Shown: positions 12,555-23,517 of the stretch, in pieces
Layout of the letters: every line of letters begins with the position of its first letter
Numbering within the stretch: position 1 is the first letter of the stretch
NCBI GenBank assembly: GCA_025024175.1
Contig: QCXZ01000042.1
Coordinates: 10,371,501-10,435,500, forward strand
Direction of reading: 5' to 3'
DNA length: 64,000 nucleotides
From: Rhyzopertha dominica
Lineage: Eukaryota; Arthropoda; Insecta; Coleoptera; Bostrichidae
Notes under the pieces: model-generated
The model's input: only the letters and a program-made list of their open reading frames with translations
What the model was told of the DNA's origin: nothing
Databases searched by the model: none
Position numbers and translations under genes: made by a program

Positions 12555-12716
12555 ATCGACCAATATTATTCTACGTTGCCATTTACCGATGTACCAAAAG
12601 TTGGTAGCAAGGGAGAGGTGATACGAAATCAGAGGTTAATCAAGCAACTTCCAAGACAAGATTTAGCTCTCAGTGCCTGCAAATTTGTTGAGGCAGAACA
12701 TAGAACAGGTTACCAG
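12555..12716 (+). CDS. Lmpt: Limpet PET-domain exon B (second half of PET)
   Basis: Internal exon of exactly 54 codons, phase 0 at both ends, between acceptor TTTGTTTCAG and donor CAG|GTAAGC. It starts IDQYYSTLPFTDVPKVGSKG and contains the PET C-terminal motif LIKQLPRQDLALSACKF, matching the (K)QLPxxD...C signature that closes PET domains. It joins in frame to the previous exon (SSARQ|IDQYY) and to the next (EHRTGYQ|DFITARN). Its job is to complete the PET fold in front of the LIM array. The intron before it is 4.7 kb and the one after it 4.0 kb. No frameshift or stop is seen. Confidence 0.92.
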
Positions 12717-15700
12717 GTAAGCAATTTTGATTGGAAAATGTCTGTGTTGTTCATTTTGTAAGCTCCTTAGAACGAAATTGTGTTAAACCTCATGTCACCG
12801 TAGCTTCCCTGCAGAACTTTACTAAATTGATCCACTTCACTTTTGCACTATCCCTTGTGACGCAAAAGCCTTTTAAAACTTCGGAAAGTTTCAAACTGTC
12901 TCAAACTTTAAGTGCCTGTAATCTTGGGAGATGTAGTCCTACAAAAGTATCTCTTGTAAGATACCCATTGCCTAGAGAAATTTGTTATATATTCTTACGG
13001 CCAAGTCTTATTAGATTTACACTACTAAAAATTTCTAGTGAGCCAATTTTTTTAATATATCTTCGTTTAGGTGTTATATGCCGGCGCTGCGAAATATTGA
13101 AAGGACGCGGGTAACGCGAATGTTGCGTTTTCTATGGTTTGGTGGTCAATGAGCCTTTTAATTGAAAAATATAGGTCATGTAATCTCTACAAAAAAAGGT
13201 TGTATTATTTTCTTATTTTAATTTACCCTGTTCGTGATATAATACGGATAAAGTTGGTCCTGCACACAAAAACGCAGCTCGCGAATGAAACACATATTTA
13301 AAAAAAATTGCAATAAAGTCGTTCAATATGATCCCCTTGCGTATCCAAAACACGTTGCCATCGCTTCGTCAGTGATGTAATGTCGTTGTTACATGGCTTT
13401 TATCCTTCCAAGTCAATACTTCAAACTTATATTTAAAATGAATGGGCTGTTATTAAAAGAATTGTAGTTTTTACTTGCTCATTTAAACTTCACTACTATC
13501 TTGGCTTAGATGAAATAAGAAGTTATAATATTAATAATTTTGATGATTAACTGCATTGAATTGACATAGTAGTGCAAATAGTGTGTTAGTGGTTGCCTAC
13601 TTTCAGGTAATGTGCTTCATTTAAAATTATACACGGATCCACCTATATTTAGGATTTATTTGTAAATACTCAAGAAAAAATGTCGGATATACGCAAAAAG
13701 GCATTTGAATTTACTCCTATTCATAAATCATAAATATGTATTTATGTAAACTGTAGTTCACATTCACACTAAGGCCCTTTCAAAAACAGCTGATTTATTT
13801 TTTACGCTTTCGTTTCGAAAGAAAAACATTAAAAATCTGTAAATAAAGGTTTTATTCCAGTTTATTATACTTTAGCGCGTTCATATTCCTTAAAAGGCCA
13901 ATTTCGGGTTGACCAATTTGTACCTGAGATCTAAGAGATTGAAATACTTTTGGCAAGGTAAACAGAATAAACTTCAGTTTAAGTTAGGTAATGAAACGAA
14001 CATATACAGTTCTGCTGTTGATTTCTTCGCTTTTCTCAAGCTTTTCCTATTTGCCTTTATATAGTTGCGGTATTTTTTACTCCAAATGTCTTGACTGGCA
14101 TAATGATTGCTGTATAATAGCATCTTTTTTAAATTCTTCGGTATTTCATTAATTTATTAGTGAATATCAGGGAAATGCAGTTATATAATTGTATTTCGCG
14201 CACTTAGTACACAAAAATAATTTGAGGGTTGGTGTGACGCAAACTCCAATTCTCTTACTTCGTGGGGTGAAGACGTTCGACAAATCGCCAATATTTCTTT
14301 TTCACTTCGAACCGAAAGAGTTATGCCCCGGAATCAACTTCCTATCGTCCACTCGATCTTTTCAATTTACCGTATCGAATATCTGACTTAATGGCCTCCG
14401 ACTGCGCTTCCATCAGTTTAATAACTCGTTGAGTTGGTGTTAATTGCTTTTGTAGCCGACTGTCGACGAGGGCTAATTCGATTCAACGTTATTTTTGATT
14501 TGTTTACCTTGCGAATGAGGTGGATTCCTGTTAAACGGAACAATGAAGGTGTATAGTTCATTTAAATGAGGTGCCGATTAGGAAATGATTTTTAAAGTCA
14601 GCGGTTATACTATAGTTGTTATCTGATAAGTGATGGCTATGAATTAGTAAACTTTTGACTAGGTAACTGGTTTATTTCAGCCTCTGAAGGTAAATGACAT
14701 GCCATTAGGAGCTGGCTTAAAATACATAGAAATTACAGAACAGCTGACCCTGCTTTTCGCTTTTCTAAATAAGCGGTTGCTAATCATCTCGATTTCTGAT
14801 TATTTTTATTGAATTTGTTTACAACGGAGGTAAGGCAAAGTAAGACTTAAAATACTTTTTTTTTAATCTTTTAAGTTTTCACAGCTACATCGGTACTATT
14901 TAACAACGCTTAAAGCGATAAATTGCTGTTACCTGTATCTCTGGAAGAACTAGTATTACAGAGTAAACAAAAACGGTACTTTAGCATTTGATATAGGTTT
15001 TTAATATTTTTTAAATTAATTATTTACTGGTTGAATTTGATCCTAAAATTTCGGTCTATATTCATTAAAATTATCAATTCTAGGCACACATTTAAGGAAC
15101 AAGGATTAAAGGGTATGCCTTGAAAGTTTTACTGTGAGTAGATGTACAAGTATACCAAGATAGTTAATAAAATAAAAGCTGCACTTTGCTATTTACCCTT
15201 CTTTTGAGTGAGCAGGGTGAACCTTGCGAATCGTAAACTTCAGTGCACCATAACTCGAGCGAGGAACCGAGTTAGAATCTGAAAATTTCGGAAACGAAAG
15301 GTCCTGTTGATATTTACTTGTGGCGAAAATTGCATGAAGTATACTTCATTGGTTTAGATGCCATGGAGCGTAACGTTTTGTGAAATTTTACCGCTTACTT
15401 TCGCGCTTTAAATTCTAAAGTTAGCTCATTTTCCGTAAAATAAGCTTTCGGACTTTGCGAAAACACGCTTGCGTTTTAATAGATTTTACCTGATTATCTT
15501 TAAAGTAGTGCTACAACTTTTGGTTAATCAGGTCTCTGTAAGATGATGTAAGAATTAATTTACATTGTTATATGTAACTACTTGTTCATAAATCTAGCAA
15601 TAGGGCAGAGATAGAATCAGCAAGGAAACACGTCATGTTCGAATGTTGATAAATGAATAAGCCTATCAACAGATCTATAATATCTAGAAAATACAGTGCT

Positions 15701-16695
15701 TAGTTACAAATTTGCTGTTAATAGTTATTGTATTATATGTATATATGTATATATCACTGCAATTCAACCCTTTGAAGCTTATGAATAATGCCAAGCAAAC
15801 TGCAGTTTACTACCGTGTAGATGTAGAAAAATGTAGATGACACTTAATTAGTAATTGTCTTCAACGGGTGAGAGAAGCTGAATACGACCACAACATAAAG
15901 AAATATAACTCTATGACTACATGCATCCATACAGAACATGTGACGAAATTTCCATTGGGGAATGGTGTTCGTTGAAAATGAAACAGAGACAGCTCTCTTG
16001 GGTTTTATTCGTAGTTTTTCCTATTTAAGACGAAAAAGTTCAAAGAATAGTTCAAGAGAGCTTTTGCTATTGCTGATCCAAATGCAGAGCCTATAAGTGT
16101 TATCTGCACATGATACGAATGGGATAAAGGAGGAATTATTTTTCCACTACCAATAAATAAGCGCGGCTATTTCTCAACCTATTTTGAACTGTAATGGCCT
16201 ACAAATACCTGAAGAAGGGTTAATTTTTAAACGTCTAACAGAATTGCGTTATTAGCTTTTAATGTTTAAGTATTCCAAGTTAGTATATCATGTTTACTAA
16301 ATAAAAATATAAATTTGTTTTTCTTAAATGACTTGTTTATTTATTTTACATTTATATTAATTAATATTGTATATACATTTTATTACTCACTTGTTATACC
16401 AAAATGGTTAAAAATGTAATGAAATCCATTAAAATTAACTTGAAGTCACTTGGAAAATCGATGAAATCAGATGCCATCTTTGGGTGAAATGCGATGAAAT
16501 CCAGTGAAATGTATTGAAATCAAATGTGATATGAAATCTGTGTAACAGTATTTCAGCCAGTGGTTACCCCCTCGCCAGCTTATGTTTTATTATCTTTCAA
16601 TTAAGTTTGTTCTCCATTTAAAACGTAATGTAACAATTTTCGATTACCTAAGTAAAAAAAAATAGATTGCACCGCACTATGTTTTTCTTCTCCAG
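12717..16695 (+). other. Limpet intron between PET and LIM1 exons
   Basis: GT-AG intron of 4.0 kb. No gene or transposon ORF is recognised. The short ORFs at 12731-13114 and 14189-14386 look like chance. A decamer-spaced TGAAAT repeat sits near the 3' end (16420-16537), and a degenerate hammerhead-like motif at 16209-16235. Confidence 0.85.
16420..16537 (+). repeat. TGAAAT repeat, partly at 10-bp spacing
   Basis: TGAAAT occurs seven times (16420, 16462, 16485, 16495, 16505, 16515, 16532). Four successive copies are exactly 10 bp apart. It lies 160-275 bp before the LIM1 exon. Confidence 0.8.
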
Positions 16696-16977
16696 GATTT
16701 CATAACTGCCAGAAACGAGGTGGCGCTTGACATCGGCGTGGCCAAGAACGCACCGGCCGGCAGCACCTGCGAGGGTTGCAAGAACCCCATTCTAGCCCAG
16801 TCCGTTTGTGTGTCGGCTCCCAGGATGGGACGTCCTCTGTGGCACCCGGGCTGCTTCAAGTGCAACGAATGCAAGGATTTGCTCGTCGACTTGGCGTACT
16901 GCGTCCACGAAAGGGATATATACTGTGAGAGGCACTACGCCGAGAAGCTGAAGCCTCGGTGCTCTTCTTGTGATGAG
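16696..16977 (+). CDS. Lmpt: Limpet LIM1 exon
   Basis: Internal exon of 94 codons, phase 0 at both ends, between acceptor CTTCTCCAG and donor GAG|GTGAGT. A linker (DFITARNEVALDIGVAKNAP) leads into LIM1: the pair CEGC, then WHPGCFKCNEC supplying the H-x2-C-x2-C-x2-C ligands, then YCERHY. The exon closes with CSSCDE, the first zinc pair of LIM2, and this finger is split across the next intron. LIM domains are double zinc fingers that dock partner proteins; Limpet/FHL proteins act at muscle and cytoskeletal sites and as transcriptional cofactors (family knowledge). The coding sequence is clearly richer in GC than its introns. A mariner element begins only 62 bp past the donor. Confidence 0.95.
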
Positions 16978-17039
16978 GTGAGTTTTAGTAGAATTTGATG
17001 ATGTAGTCACGTAATGGACAACACTTTTTGCGCCATAGA

Positions 17040-18265
17040 TACGAGGGAAGATCATTAATTACGGTCCCTGATACAGAATGACACAAAATATGCAAATAAT
17101 TATATGTTTATTTTTCGACATAGTCTCCCTGAACTTCGATGCATTTGGTCCAACGATGTTCCAATGCTCTGATTTTTCTAGAAAAGAATTCTTGTGGTTG
17201 GTCCTCTAACCAGTCGTTTACTGCTGTCATCACTTGATGAACAGACAGAACTATGTCTGGTGAATACGCAGGGTGTTCGTGCAATTCAAATCCTGCTTCG
17301 TGAATAGTATTCATTGCAATGTGGCTTTTGTGTACAAGAGCGTTGTACTGATGGAACAAAATTCCTTTCCTCAATTTTCCCCGTCTTTTTTCTTTGTTGC
17401 ACTCGTGCAATTTTGAAATTAAATTGGCATACTAAAAACCTGGTATTGTGTATCCACGTTCCAAAAAAATCAACCATTAAAATTCCGTTCGCATCTCAAA
17501 AAATTGTGGTCATAATTTTACCAGAAGAGGACACAACTCGAAATTTGCGTGGTGGAGGAGAACTTTTGTGATGCCACTCCATACTCTGTTGTTTTGACTC
17601 TGGGTCAAAGTGGTGGACCCATGTTTCATCGAAAATTACAACTCGAGAGAGAAACTCATCCGGGTCTGCTGAAAACTTTGCCAGACTCGTTTCAGAATGC
17701 AGGACTCTCGAACGTTTCTGATCAGGCGTCAACATTCTAGGGACCCAGCGTGCAGATAACTTTTTAAGACCTAAAATATCTATTAATATTTTTCTATTGT
17801 GCCATATGGAAAGTCTGTAATTTCAGCTATCGGACGAATGATCATTCGCCTATCTGCCATTACCATGTCATGTACAGGATTAACATTTTCCTGAATAGTG
17901 ACAGTTACTGGTCGTCCGGCATCCTTTGCATGTTCACACGTTTGTCTTCCCAATTTAAATTCTCGAGACAAATTTTTTACAACTTGGTAAGAAGGGGCAC
18001 TCTCACCTAATACACCCACCATATCATCATGAATTTCTTTTGGCGACAATCTTTTCTTTTGCAAATATTTTATAACTGTGCGCATCTCAGATTTTTCCAT
18101 TGTTGACACCTTCGCGTAAATTCTAAATTGTTTTAACAAACAACAAATGACAAGACTGGTATTGAACAAGTGTCGCAACAAATAAATAAACTTTTAATAT
18201 GTTTTTTTTCACTGTCAGTCAATGCCTACTATATCAGGGACCGTAAATAATGATCCCCCCTCGCA
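17040..18265 (-). mobile_element. Near full-length mariner element, inactive
   Basis: Terminal inverted repeats 17040-17073 and 18232-18265 (TACGAGGG...ACGGTCCCTGATA) match at about 30 of 34 positions, giving a 1226-bp element. Minus-strand frames give a mariner transposase in order: KSEMRTVIKYLQKKRLSPKE (helix-turn-helix, near 18090), VIFDETWVHHFDPESKQ (first Asp, near 17610), ILFHQYNALVHKSH (near 17330), and HPAYSPD at 17260, then directly AVNDWLEDQPQEFFSR. The second catalytic Asp is replaced by Tyr (HQYNA for HQDNA), and the stretch that should carry the third Asp after YSPD is deleted. There are several frameshifts. It lies 62 bp after the LIM1 donor. Confidence 0.92.
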
Positions 18266-18589
18266 GTTGTTTTGATGTACATCCAAATACGGAAGTCAGT
18301 AGGGGTGAAATCAGGAGTGTAAAATGGTCTTGGTATCAAACGTCTGTGGCAGTTGCCTGTTTACATATCAAGGTTAAAAGTGAGCGGTCGTATCAAATTC
18401 TGATTGCCATACTTATAAGATCCTCTTTGAATATATTACTGATTGTTCCTGAGTGTTGTGTGAACTACATTAAAACGACTACGCCAATCTATATTTTCAA
18501 TCCAACTTCAAATTTTACATTAAAACCAAATCTTCTATTAATTACCTTACATCGCGAGCTGGATCAAAAAAACACGAGAGATAGAAAAA

Positions 18590-18621
18590 CCGTTGTCTGA
18601 ATAATATTATTCAGACAACGG
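18590..18621. repeat. Perfect 32-bp palindrome
   Basis: CCGTTGTCTGAATAAT followed immediately by its reverse complement, with no spacer and no mismatch. Matching stops at both ends. Confidence 0.97.
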
Positions 18622-20394
18622 AAAAACATAAATATACGTTATTTTGATGGTTGTTTTTGCCGGGAATTGATTGGCTGAATTGAGGGCTGATGACTCGCAT
18701 CACTTATCATCTTATAGAGGATAAGTTACGTAGAAGAATGAAAGTTGTAGCCCTATATTTGTTTTTGACAGTTCTTTAGTTTTGCAGTTCATTTATGAAT
18801 AATGAATATATCATTTTTGCCCGTTTTTCCTAAACGCAATTGCATGATTCTATTTTGTTATTGTCTTATTCGAAAATAAAAGATGGACGATCAGTAACTG
18901 TCTTATATTATACGAAACAGCAAAGAAGTGGACTGCAGATTTATATGAACAGAAGCTTACCTAACAGAATTTTTCATCACTTTCGGGTAATAATTCTTAC
19001 AGTGGTAATGGTTAAAGTGCGATACAAAATAGTGTTTTATTTACTTCATACCGTTTTGCCAGTGTATTTTTGTAATAGTTGAATTTTTTATTTTCTCATT
19101 TTTATGTTATTAAGAAAAAAAAGTTTAGAAGGATTTAATTTAAATTTTGGCAGACAAAAGGATTCAAATCAATATCTCGGTGTACATACATAGCAACCTT
19201 CGGTAAAAATTGTAGTATAGATTTTTATGAATGCTATAGTTATGCCCTCCATTACCCCACGACAATTTGGATACAATTATTTATTTGGTAATGTTTTCCA
19301 CTAAATTTAAGCGTTATCTATCACCCTTGAAATATACTATTAGAGGCTAAAAACTCTCCTTAAGTCTTTCATATAGATTTACGTTAAAACAAATTAAAAA
19401 ATGCGAACAGAAAAGTCGTATATCTAATACAAAAGGAAAAGGGAAACTAAAATTATCGAATACGAGAACAATGTGAAAAATAAAGAAATATGATAGAAAT
19501 GGTGATGGATGAAGTGCAGTGACGTTTGAAGAGTCTCATTACCATAATTCAGGTCTAATAAGCTATTTGCCTGCTTGTCTATTACATAGTCGTCTCTTGC
19601 AATTACACATACTTTGGGGTAGCTTTGCTAAATAAAAATTTAGACTATTGAATCTCTTCTCTGCAACTGTAACTGTATGCTTAATTTCTACAAAAAATAA
19701 CAAACGAAAGAATTTCTTGATATTTAGTTTCTGGACACATCTATAAAACAATTTTTTCTGCCAAAGAAGTTTGTATAGTTTAAGACAGTACAATTTAAAC
19801 ATCTTTTTATCACAATAAGGAGTATGAACCAGACATAATTTACTGGTAACAACCAGATGAGCAATTTATTTTTTTACAAACCTTGGTTTTATTTTTGGGG
19901 TGTAATATTCAGCACATAATTAAAATTTTACGGTCTCTTGGAAACGTGCGATTCCGACATTCAATACTTGCATCGTAATTAACAAGAATATTGTTTGAAA
20001 ATTTGCCAAAGTGAAATCCGTGCATCGTCAGTGTTTTGTTGGCGCTCGCATCTGATTTAAATTAAGTAAGTGTGCCACTTCAACTTCCAGAAAATGAATT
20101 TTTGCGTCTTGGAAAATCGTGTTGCGATTTCTCATCATTTTCTAAACGTTGCTCAATTGGACGCTTTAGTGAATGTGGGTATAACGTTAGAGCATTTCTT
20201 GTTTCCTGTGAAACAATTCTATTTATAGTTTTTTATGTGTATCGGCAATTTTTTACGTTCTTTCGACAGACTGCTTTAAAAATATCCAGCAGTTGTAACT
20301 GTAAATTGTTGCACTACTTTTATTGGTCTAAGAACCATATGGTAGAAGTGTGTACTTCACAATCAGAAAGAAAAATAATAAATAATATAAAATG

Positions 20395-20490
20395 ATGCTG
20401 CAATAATTGTTAATGAGTTTAAGAAAAGTAAAGGGCCCAAATTTGATCCTTGGGAAACGCTAAAAGTTGCACCATAAGGCAAAGGAAACG
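20395..20490 (-). mobile_element. Short RT relic
   Basis: Minus strand reads ATFSVSQGSNLGPLLFLNSL, the RT domain B motif of non-LTR retrotransposons. Nothing else of the element is recognised around it. Confidence 0.6.
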
Positions 20491-21000
20491 CTTGTTAGCA
20501 AGAAACTATGTGCACATGACTGGGTAAGTAAGAAAGAATCAAGCTACATATATTTCAATTTAATAATTATTAAACTACGTACATTTAAAAAAGTACTGCA
20601 GTACATCTTTTTAAATTGTCAATTATAAACTCATTTCTAACATTTTCCGATATCTGGTAAATATCCAAGCAAACATCGAACAATTTTTAAGTTACAAATG
20701 TTTTGAAAAATCACACCGTTACTATCTTCATCTCGAGAAACAGTGCACTACATTCCACAGTCTATCAATTTAGGACATAATATGAGCCAAGAGACAATTG
20801 AAAATGTATTGATTATGGCTTCATTTATTACGTTTTATCAGAAGCATCAGATTGCAAATACCTATCGCCAGTTAAATTTATTTAAAAAAAGATTATTCCT
20901 ACAAATTAACCCATGTGTTTTTTCTCTTTGTATTGAGTACGCTTATCTCTCATCCAATAAAGGTAATTCTGGGTGTTTACTTCTGCATATAGATGGTAGG

Positions 21001-23342
21001 CAGGAGCGCCAGCTTTTAGAAAACCTCGTGGGTGCTCATGCTAACATAATCGTGAAAATAGTATCTATGAATCCGTCCAGTAGAGCTCAATAGGTACACA
21101 TGCAATATGACAGAAATATGTATGATATAAATAGAAAGATACGTAAGAGGAAAAAAAATAAGTACAAAAATGCTAGATTTGTCCTAGTGCTTTTGTTGGT
21201 ACCAGCATTAGTCATCGACAAACTTTTTTATGAAAGAAACTGTGTTCAATTCACTACAGAACGAGAGGTAGAACGTGGAGTACTCTTTTTTGAAACCAAA
21301 GATATACGAAAAAATTATAAAATAATACTGTATTGGTAACAGAAACCAACCTCATCGGGGAGGTATATAAACTACGTCTCAAATCATTCGACTCAAGTTA
21401 AAATAAACTTTGTAAAACAGACGAAACATAGAATTATTAAAATAAAATATTCACAATTCATTGAAAAAAATTTTAAAAATTAGAAAATTTACTAATACAC
21501 AATTCATACCCGAGAACGTTGATAAATAAAATCTATTCTACTACTGACTTATCAACACTTCATGTAACGCAAACACAGCTAACGGTAGTATGCAGAGTGA
21601 CGTGGGGCAGACCGTAAATCATGATCCTATGATTGACAAAAACCTACAAACAGTAGATCATAGAATGTATGTATCCCTACCAAACATTACTGGATTGACA
21701 ACAAAATTATTCAGAACGTTTAAAAAATGAAAACATAAAAATTACAATTGAGAACAAAAAGCATGGCTCAACCCTTCTCGCAACACTAAAATCAAAAATA
21801 CCAGCAAAATATCATGCAAATGTTCTATAATATATGTTTGGAATGTGAGGATTGTGAAGGCAAGTGCACATAGGACAGGTATCACAATGGATGGTTAAGA
21901 TTGGCTGTCTACAAAAGTGATATAACTAAACAAAGGGATCGATGCTCACTTACTGAACGCATGGACATCATATGAAGTGGGATAATGTGAAAATTTAGGA
22001 TAAAGAAAGTAATACAAACAAGAGATTAATACTTGAAATGGTTCACATAAATCAAAATTCNAATATAATAAATAAAAAAATCAGATATTAAAAAACTCAG
22101 TAACATTTCCACGTACTTGCTTTTACAAGAAATTCTAAAGCAAGGCTGGGTGGGCTTGAATCATCTGACAGCAGGAGCGCCAGCTTTTAGAAAACCTCGT
22201 GGGTGCTCATGCTAACATAATCGTGAAAATAGTATCTATGAATCCGTCCAATAGAGCTCAATAGGTACACATGCAATATGACAGAAATATGTATGATATA
22301 AATAGAAAGATACGTAAGAGGAAAAAAATAAGTACAAAAATGCTAGATTTGTCCCAGTGCCTTTGTTGGCACTAGCATTAGTCATCGACAACCTTTTTTT
22401 ATGAAAGAAACTGTGTTCAATTCACTACAGAACGAGAGGTAGAATGTGGAGTACTCTTTTTTGAAACCAAAGATATACGAAAAAATTATAAAATAATACT
22501 GTATTGCTAACGGAAACCAACCTCATCGGGGAGGTTTATATACTACGTCTCAAATCATTCGACACAAGNTAAAATAAACTTTGTAAAACAGATGAAACAT
22601 AGAATTATTAAAATAAAATATTCACAATTTATTGAAAAAAATTAGAAAATTTACTAATACACAATTCATACCCGAGAGCGTTGATAAATAAAATCTTCTA
22701 TTCTACTACTGACTTATCAACACTTCATGTAACGCAAACACAGCTAACGGTAGTATGCAGAGTGACGTGGGGCAGAGGGTAAATCATGATCCTATGGTTG
22801 ACAAAAACCTACAAACAGTAGATCATAGAATGTATGTATCCCTACCAAACATTACTGGATTGACAACAAAATTATTCAGAACGTTTAAAATATGAAAACA
22901 TAAAAATTACAATTGAGAACAAGAAGCATGGCTCAACCCTACTCGCAACACTAAAATCAAAAATACCTGCAAAATATCATGCAAATGTTCTATAATATAT
23001 GTTTGGAATGTGAGGATTGTGAAGGCAAGTACACATAGGACAGGTATCACAATGGATGGTTAATAGATTGGCCGTCTACAAAAGTGATATAACTAAACAA
23101 AGGGATAGATGCTCAGTTACTGAACACATGGACATCATATTAAGTGGGATAATGTGAAAATTTAGGATAAAGAAAGTAATACAAACAAGAGATTAATACT
23201 TGAAATGCTTCACATAAATGAAAATTCCAATATAATAAGTAAAAAAATCAGATATTAAAAAACTGAGCAACATTTCCACGTACTTGCTTTCACAAGAAAT
23301 TCTAAAACAAGGCTGGGTGGGCTTGAATCATCTGACAGCACT
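21001..23342 (+). mobile_element. Penelope-like element 3' end as a tandem dimer (period 1171 bp)
   Basis: Copy 1 (21001-22171) and copy 2 (22172 to about 23342) are head-to-tail and nearly identical, with a few substitutions and small indels. Each ends in the 3' part of a Penelope ORF in shifting frames: LPNITGLTTKLFRTFK, then TLLATLKSKIPAKYHANVLY, NICLECEDCEGKC (GIY-YIG region), KSDITKQRDRCSLTE, and a QEILKQGWVG end. Partial tandem duplication producing pLTRs is a known trait of Penelope elements. An RT domain was not found upstream, so only the 3' region is duplicated. Ns at 22062 and 22569. Confidence 0.8.
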
Positions 23343-23439
23343 GTAGACGCTCTAATTTGATAAATTTGACAAAGAGTTCTTTTTTATATCTGTGATAAGT
23401 CAGTTTGAATTTATGGTACATGTGTTGAAGCCTATTTGG

Positions 23440-23517
23440 TCGTGGGTGCTCCGCACCCACAATTTACTTCTCGTGGGTGCTGGAGCACCCGAGCACCCAT
23501 GGAGTCGGCGCCNCTGN
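23440..23517. repeat. Snap-back GGTGCTCC/GGTGCTGGAGCACC sequence
   Basis: Contains GGTGCTGGAGCACC, a perfect 14-bp palindrome, and a related GGGTGCTCCGCACCC step, about 100 bp past the Penelope dimer. GTGGGTGCTC also occurs inside both dimer units, so this may be the element's outer end. N at 23513 and 23517. Confidence 0.5.

Noticed and set aside
12731..13114. 127-codon ORF after PET exon B
   Set aside because: Begins inside the exon/intron boundary in another frame, runs through intron sequence, and has no recognisable domain.
20743..21339. ORFs of 116 and 79 codons at the start of the Penelope dimer
   Set aside because: No RT motif; the second recurs broken in the next repeat unit, so neither is under coding constraint.
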